NCBI GenBank assembly: GCA_964385305.1
Contig: CAYLOP010000018.1
Location: 1 to 35,369, forward strand
Source of the DNA: CAYLOP01 sp964385305
GTDB taxonomy: Bacteria > Chloroflexota > Anaerolineae > Anaerolineales > E44-bin32
Length of the DNA: 35,369 bases
Reading direction: 5' to 3'
Each line of letters begins with the position of its first letter. Positions within the stretch are counted from its first letter, which is position 1. Shown here in pieces: positions 32,150 to 35,369 of the stretch. A program made the translations under genes and the position numbers. Under the pieces are notes generated by a model that had not been told where the DNA came from, ran no database searches, and was given only the letters and a program-made list of their open reading frames with translations.

Positions 32150-32231
32150 AAGTCCAGGTCGCCTTAGGTGGGCAGTCGGAGTATGGTTACCTCCGCAAAT
32201 CTCAGAGCAATCCTGACGACTGGACTTTTTT
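32150..32231 (+). ncRNA. Candidate structured RNA: four-way-junction fold ending in a T-run, upstream of ppdK
   Basis: AAGTCCAG-G-TCG (32150-32161) pairs with CGACTGGACTT (32217-32227), an 11-pair stem with one bulged G. It encloses three small hairpins: GCC/GGC (32161-32173, sharing G32161), CGGAG/CTCCG (32177-32195) and TCAG/CTGA (32202-32216). Four more T's follow. The total of 78 bases and the cloverleaf shape recall a tRNA, but the T-loop and D-loop consensus is missing, so it is not a normal tRNA. It may be a riboswitch-like terminator of ppdK or an elaborate suf operon terminator. I do not recognise a named class. Confidence 0.5.
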
Positions 32232-32248
32232 GTATTATCATTACACGA

Positions 32249-32283
32249 TGCGTCGTGTCTGCTTATGAAGCGGATTCGACGCA
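32249..32283 (+). repeat. Hairpin upstream of ppdK, arms shared with the terminator at 24763
   Basis: TGCGTCG (32249-32255) pairs with CGACGCA (32277-32283), and an inner stem CTGCTT/AAGCGG closes on an ATG triloop. TGCGTCGTG and TTCGACGCA also form the arms of the hairpin at 24763-24790, so the two may be copies of a small dispersed palindrome. It is not followed by a T-run here. Confidence 0.5.
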
Positions 32284-32321
32284 ATAAATGTGTATAGCAA
32301 TCGATCCTGAGAAGGAGCGTT

Positions 32322-35060
32322 ATGATGGCGAAAAAATGGGTATATCTTTTCGATGAAGTCGCGCAGGCAGAGAAGGTGGCTGGGTCTTGGGAGGGCGTAC
32401 GCGCACTCCTGGGTGGCAAGGGTGCGAACCTGGCTGAGATGACCCGCATCGGCCTTCCGGTTCCTCCCGGCTTCACGATCACCACAGAGGCGTGCAATGC
32501 GTACCTCAAGGCGGGCGCGACCTTCCCTGAGGGTATGTGGGAGCAGGCACTCGATGCCCTCACGAGGGTAGAAGAGAGCACGGGCAAGAAGTTCGGCGAT
32601 GCAAATAACCCGTTGCTTGTTTCCTGTCGTTCTGGTGCGAAATTCTCCATGCCGGGTATGATGGACACGGTGCTAAATCTCGGTCTCAACGATAAAACCG
32701 CAGAGGGCATGATCGCATTGACAGGCGATGCTCGCTTTGTCTATGACGCGTATAGACGCCTAGTGCAGATGTTTGGCACTGTGGTGTTGGATATCCCCGA
32801 TGACGCTTTTGAAGATCCGCTTGAGGCTCACAAGGAAGAGCGCGGTTTACAGAGCGACACGGCGTTGAGCGCCGAGGATTGGAAAGCGCTGACTGAGCAA
32901 TTCCAGGCTGTGATCAAAGAACACAAGGGCTTCGATTTTCCACAGGATCCTATCGAACAGCTCCGATTTGCAGTTCAAGCCGTCTTTGATTCTTGGAACG
33001 GAAAACGAGCGGTAGATTATCGCAATGCTGCTGGGATCGCACACGACTTGGGCACTGGCGTTAACATCGTCACCATGGTCTTTGGCAATATGGGTGATGA
33101 ATCCGGCACAGGCGTAGCATTTACGCGTGATCCGGCCACGGGCAGAAAGGAACTCTTCGGTGATTATCTGCTCAACGCGCAGGGCGAGGACGTCGTAGCC
33201 GGGATCCGAAACACGAAAAAGATCACCGAGCTCGAAAAGGAGATGCCGGAGGTATTTCGCGATTTTGTCGACGTGTGTGAAAAACTCGAGCAACACTACC
33301 GTGAAATGCAAGATGTCGAGTTCACGATCGAGAATTCGAAGTTGTGGATGCTCCAGACGCGTAACGGCAAACGCACCGCGGCTGCGGCGGTGAAGATCGC
33401 CGTCGATATGGTTGCTGAAGGCTTGATCTCCAAGGACGAAGCGGTGGCGCGCGTGCAGCCGGAGGACGTCAATGCCCACTTGCACCCGCAGTTCGATCCA
33501 TCAGCCCTCGCGGAGGCGCGATCGGAAGGGAAAGTGTTCGCGAAGGGCGTGAACGCCTCCCCGGGAGCTGCGGTGGGACGTGTCTATTTTGATGCGGATA
33601 CCGCCGAGGAAAAAGCCAAGGGTGACGGCCAGGACGTCATTATGGTACGGCCGTTCACCAAGCCGGATGACGTGCATGGCATGCTGGCTTCAAAGGGCAT
33701 TCTGACCAGTGAAGGCGGCGCCACCAGTCATGCTGCAGTGGTCGCGCGCCAATTCGGCATCCCCTGCATTGTAGGCGCCTCCGAGGTCAAGATCGACCTA
33801 AAGACAAGGAAGATGACCGTCAACAGTGTGGTCGTGAACGAAGGTGAGTGGATATCCGTTAATGGCACGACCGGCGAGGCTTTCCTGGGACAGATGGCGA
33901 CCAGCACACCGACTTTTGAGGAGCAAACAGAGCTGCTCACCTTACTCACCTGGGCTGACGAGATCAGCAGACGGGATGACGTACGCAGCGGCCCAGAGGG
34001 TTTCCCAACTCGCGGCCTGCAGGTGTGGGCGAACGCTGACTATCCTGCGGACGCACGCCGTGCTCGAGAGTATGGCGCACTGGGCATCGGTCTTTGCCGC
34101 ACGGAGCACATGTTCTTTGAGCCCGAGCGCCTTCCGATCGTGCAGCGCATGATCCTGGCGGGTACTTCCGAGGAGCGCGTGGCGGCCTTGGACGAATTGC
34201 TGCCCTACCAGCGTAGTGACTTCGAAGGTCTCTTTGAAGCGATGACCGGCTTGCCGGTGATCGTGCGTCTGATCGACCCACCGCTGCACGAGTTCTTGCC
34301 TGGTTTGGAGGAGTTGATCGAGGAAGTCGCCACAATGAAAGCCAAGGGCGAGACCGAAGGTCTGGGAGAAAAGGAGATGCTCCTGGCAAGTGTTCGCAAT
34401 CTGCATGAGGCCAACCCGATGATGGGGCTGCGCGGTGTTCGTTTGAGCATCGTCATGCCTGAGATCGTCGAGATGCAGGTGCGAGCGATCTTTGAGGCGG
34501 CTGCTAATGTTAAGCTGGCTGGCAAGGAGCCCAAGCCGGAGGTGATGATCCCGCTCACCGGGCATATCAACGAATTGAACGTGATCCAGCCTCGCCTAAT
34601 TGAGATCGCCAAGAACGTCATGGACGAGAAGGGTGTCCAGTTCGAGTATAAATTCGGCACGATGATCGAGATCCCGCGCGCTGCACTCACGGCGGGTGAG
34701 ATCGCCAGCGTTGCCGAGTTCTTCTCCTTCGGTACCAACGACCTCACGCAGATGACCTTCGGCTACAGCCGGGACGACGCCGAGCGCAATTTCCTACTGA
34801 CGTATGTGGAAGATAAAATCCTTCCTGTGAATCCCTTCCAATCCATCGATCCCGACGGGGTAGGGCGTCTGATGGAGATGGCGACTACCGAAGGTCGCGC
34901 CACGCGACCCGATTTAGAAGTGGGCATATGCGGTGAGCACGGCGGTGATCCCGCTTCGATCAAGCTGTGTTTCGAGTACGGATTGAACTATGTGAGTTGC
35001 TCGCCTTTCCGCGTGCCGGTCGCCCGACTTGCGGCGGCGCATGCCGCGTTGGCGATGTAG
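32322..35060 (+). CDS. ppdK: Pyruvate, phosphate dikinase
   Basis: Reversibly converts pyruvate, ATP and phosphate to PEP, AMP and pyrophosphate; in anaerobes it often works in the glycolytic direction or in gluconeogenesis. The ATP-grasp domain starts at LLGGKGANLAEMTRIGLPVPPGF, the swivelling domain carries the phospho-His in GGATSHAAVV (H470), and the C-terminal TIM barrel has GICGEHGGDPAS and SPFRVPVARLAAAHA. Its 912 residues are a little longer than the typical 875-890. AAGGAG lies four bases before ATG 32322 and seven before ATG 32325, so the second start is equally likely. No PDRP-type regulator gene is seen nearby. Confidence 0.98.
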   Translation: MMAKKWVYLFDEVAQAEKVAGSWEGVRALLGGKGANLAEMTRIGLPVPPGFTITTEACNAYLKAGATFPEGMWEQALDALTRVEESTGKKFGDANNPLLVSCRSGAKFSMPGMMDTVLNLGLNDKTAEGMIALTGDARFVYDAYRRLVQMFGTVVLDIPDDAFEDPLEAHKEERGLQSDTALSAEDWKALTEQFQAVIKEHKGFDFPQDPIEQLRFAVQAVFDSWNGKRAVDYRNAAGIAHDLGTGVNIVTMVFGNMGDESGTGVAFTRDPATGRKELFGDYLLNAQGEDVVAGIRNTKKITELEKEMPEVFRDFVDVCEKLEQHYREMQDVEFTIENSKLWMLQTRNGKRTAAAAVKIAVDMVAEGLISKDEAVARVQPEDVNAHLHPQFDPSALAEARSEGKVFAKGVNASPGAAVGRVYFDADTAEEKAKGDGQDVIMVRPFTKPDDVHGMLASKGILTSEGGATSHAAVVARQFGIPCIVGASEVKIDLKTRKMTVNSVVVNEGEWISVNGTTGEAFLGQMATSTPTFEEQTELLTLLTWADEISRRDDVRSGPEGFPTRGLQVWANADYPADARRAREYGALGIGLCRTEHMFFEPERLPIVQRMILAGTSEERVAALDELLPYQRSDFEGLFEAMTGLPVIVRLIDPPLHEFLPGLEELIEEVATMKAKGETEGLGEKEMLLASVRNLHEANPMMGLRGVRLSIVMPEIVEMQVRAIFEAAANVKLAGKEPKPEVMIPLTGHINELNVIQPRLIEIAKNVMDEKGVQFEYKFGTMIEIPRAALTAGEIASVAEFFSFGTNDLTQMTFGYSRDDAERNFLLTYVEDKILPVNPFQSIDPDGVGRLMEMATTEGRATRPDLEVGICGEHGGDPASIKLCFEYGLNYVSCSPFRVPVARLAAAHAALAM

Positions 35061-35074
35061 ACCTCGAGAATATG

Positions 35075-35100
35075 AACGGGCGCACACGTGTGCGCCCGTT
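35075..35100. repeat. Perfect 26-base palindrome after ppdK
   Basis: Thirteen bases (AACGGGCGCACAC) are followed at once by their exact reverse complement. It begins 15 bases after the ppdK stop. Lacking a T-run, it is better seen as a REP-like or mRNA-end-protecting element than a terminator. It shares GGGCGCA...TGCGCCCGT with the element at 35183. Confidence 0.75.
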
Positions 35101-35182
35101 ATGATTTAACCAGATGAGTGGTCGGCCTCTACTTGTAGTCTTCTGGGTGATGTGACATTAAGCCCCGAAATCCTACCGTAGG

Positions 35183-35202
35183 GGGCGCATCGTGATGCGC
35201 CC
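35183..35202. repeat. Second REP-like palindrome, 9-2-9
   Basis: GGGCGCATC-GT-GATGCGCCC, followed by GTATT. The core GGGCGCA...TGCGCCCGT also occurs in the palindrome at 35075-35100, so these look like two members of one repeat family placed 80 bases apart. Confidence 0.65.
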
Positions 35203-35205
35203 GTA

Positions 35206-35253
35206 TTTAACGGAAAAGGGCCGTTAAAAGTTCACTTGGACGGCCCCTTTTTA
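35206..35253 (+). terminator. Terminator with an overlapping competing hairpin
   Basis: GGGCCGT (35218-35224) pairs with ACGGCCC (35240-35246), followed by C and five T's; an inner AAGT/ACTT stem and A/T pairs at the base strengthen it. A second hairpin, TTTAACGG (35206-35213) with CCGTTAAA (35221-35228), uses the same left arm, so the two folds exclude each other. On the minus strand the main hairpin is followed by TTTT, so it may also serve a gene entering from the right. Confidence 0.65.
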
Positions 35254-35339
35254 TCCCTCGAATGATATGTGCAATATAAGAGGATATCGTTGGTGAATGA
35301 TGAGAAGGTTCGTGATCGATTCTAGCTGCCCGAAATTCT

Positions 35340-35369
35340 CTAATCGTCGTACTCGTATTCCTCCTCTTC
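35340..35369 (-). CDS. Possible acidic C-terminus of a gene cut by the right window edge
   Basis: The last 30 bases read on the minus strand give E-E-E-E-Y-E-Y-D-D and a TAG stop, without interruption up to the edge. Acidic tails of this kind end several bacterial proteins, such as RNA polymerase subunits or single-strand-binding proteins. Nine codons are too few to name it. The bidirectional hairpin at 35218-35246 would suit as its terminator. Confidence 0.35.
   Translation of the reverse strand, partial: EEEEYEYDD

Noticed and set aside
32150..32227. Interpretation of the cloverleaf as a tRNA gene
   Set aside because: Neither strand shows the T-loop TTC consensus, D-loop GG or a convincing anticodon loop.
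31793..32710. Long minus-strand open frame opposite the Rieske gene and ppdK start
   Set aside because: It is an antisense shadow with Ser/Arg/Pro-rich composition, covering two clear genes and the structured leader.

Overview
The window is about 35.4 kb of ordinary-looking bacterial chromosome, densely coded, with housekeeping genes on both strands and no phage, transposon or CRISPR array that I can see. The gene set points to a member of the Chloroflexota, probably an Anaerolineae-like anaerobe. This is inference from protein style and gene order: Asp23/FakA/DegV next to recG and coaD, a zinc-type L28, ClpP with a T-A-S-F-G nucleophile motif, a SufR-controlled suf operon with SufU and SufT, and pyruvate phosphate dikinase. 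Promoters close to the sigma-70 consensus are easy to see.

Region 1 (1-9570). pyrG enters truncated from the left edge. Facing it on the minus strand is a run read from about 9221 down to 1751: asp23-like gene, fakA, two degV/fakB genes, recG, coaD and a coiled-coil gene. Several junctions are one-base TAATG overlaps. This resembles the rpmB-yloU-yloV...recG order of Bacillus, and rpmB is indeed the divergent neighbour. FakA plus two acyl-binding DegV proteins should form a fatty acid kinase that activates fatty acids for phospholipid synthesis. The rpmB promoter carries a perfect 9-7-9 inverted repeat whose spacer contains the -35 box.

Region 2 (9568-16801, minus strand). rpe, rlmN, a NagD-type HAD phosphatase, a DUF1028 protein, then the protein-quality block tig-clpP-clpX, and a tRNA-Leu(UAG) just upstream of tig.

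Region 3 (16802-23430, minus strand). A DJ-1/PfpI-family pseudogene with an in-frame TAG and a lost nucleophile, a HAD-DinB fusion coupled to an unknown eight-cysteine protein, efp with a strong promoter, a TerB-like small protein, 392 bases with no recognised gene, and dinG fused to a DnaQ-type exonuclease.

Region 4 (23391-24797, plus strand). A divergent promoter pair, then an ECF-like sigma factor with an overlapping leader ORF, a small membrane protein that may be its partner, and a terminator.

Region 5 (24817-32138). Iron-sulfur cluster assembly. sufR-sufT read left and sufC-sufB-sufD-(small unknown)-sufS-sufU-Rieske read right from an AT-rich intergenic region with two textbook promoters and a symmetric GTCAATATT/AATATTGAC pair, the likely SufR control site. 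SufS and SufU supply sulfur, SufBCD is the scaffold, SufT helps maturation and SufR senses cluster status.

Region 6 (32139-35369). A 78-nt cloverleaf-like structured RNA ending in a T-run and a second hairpin precede ppdK (pyruvate phosphate dikinase). After ppdK come two GC-rich REP-like palindromes and a terminator that overlaps a competing hairpin. The last 30 bases may encode the acidic C-terminus of a minus-strand gene cut by the window edge.
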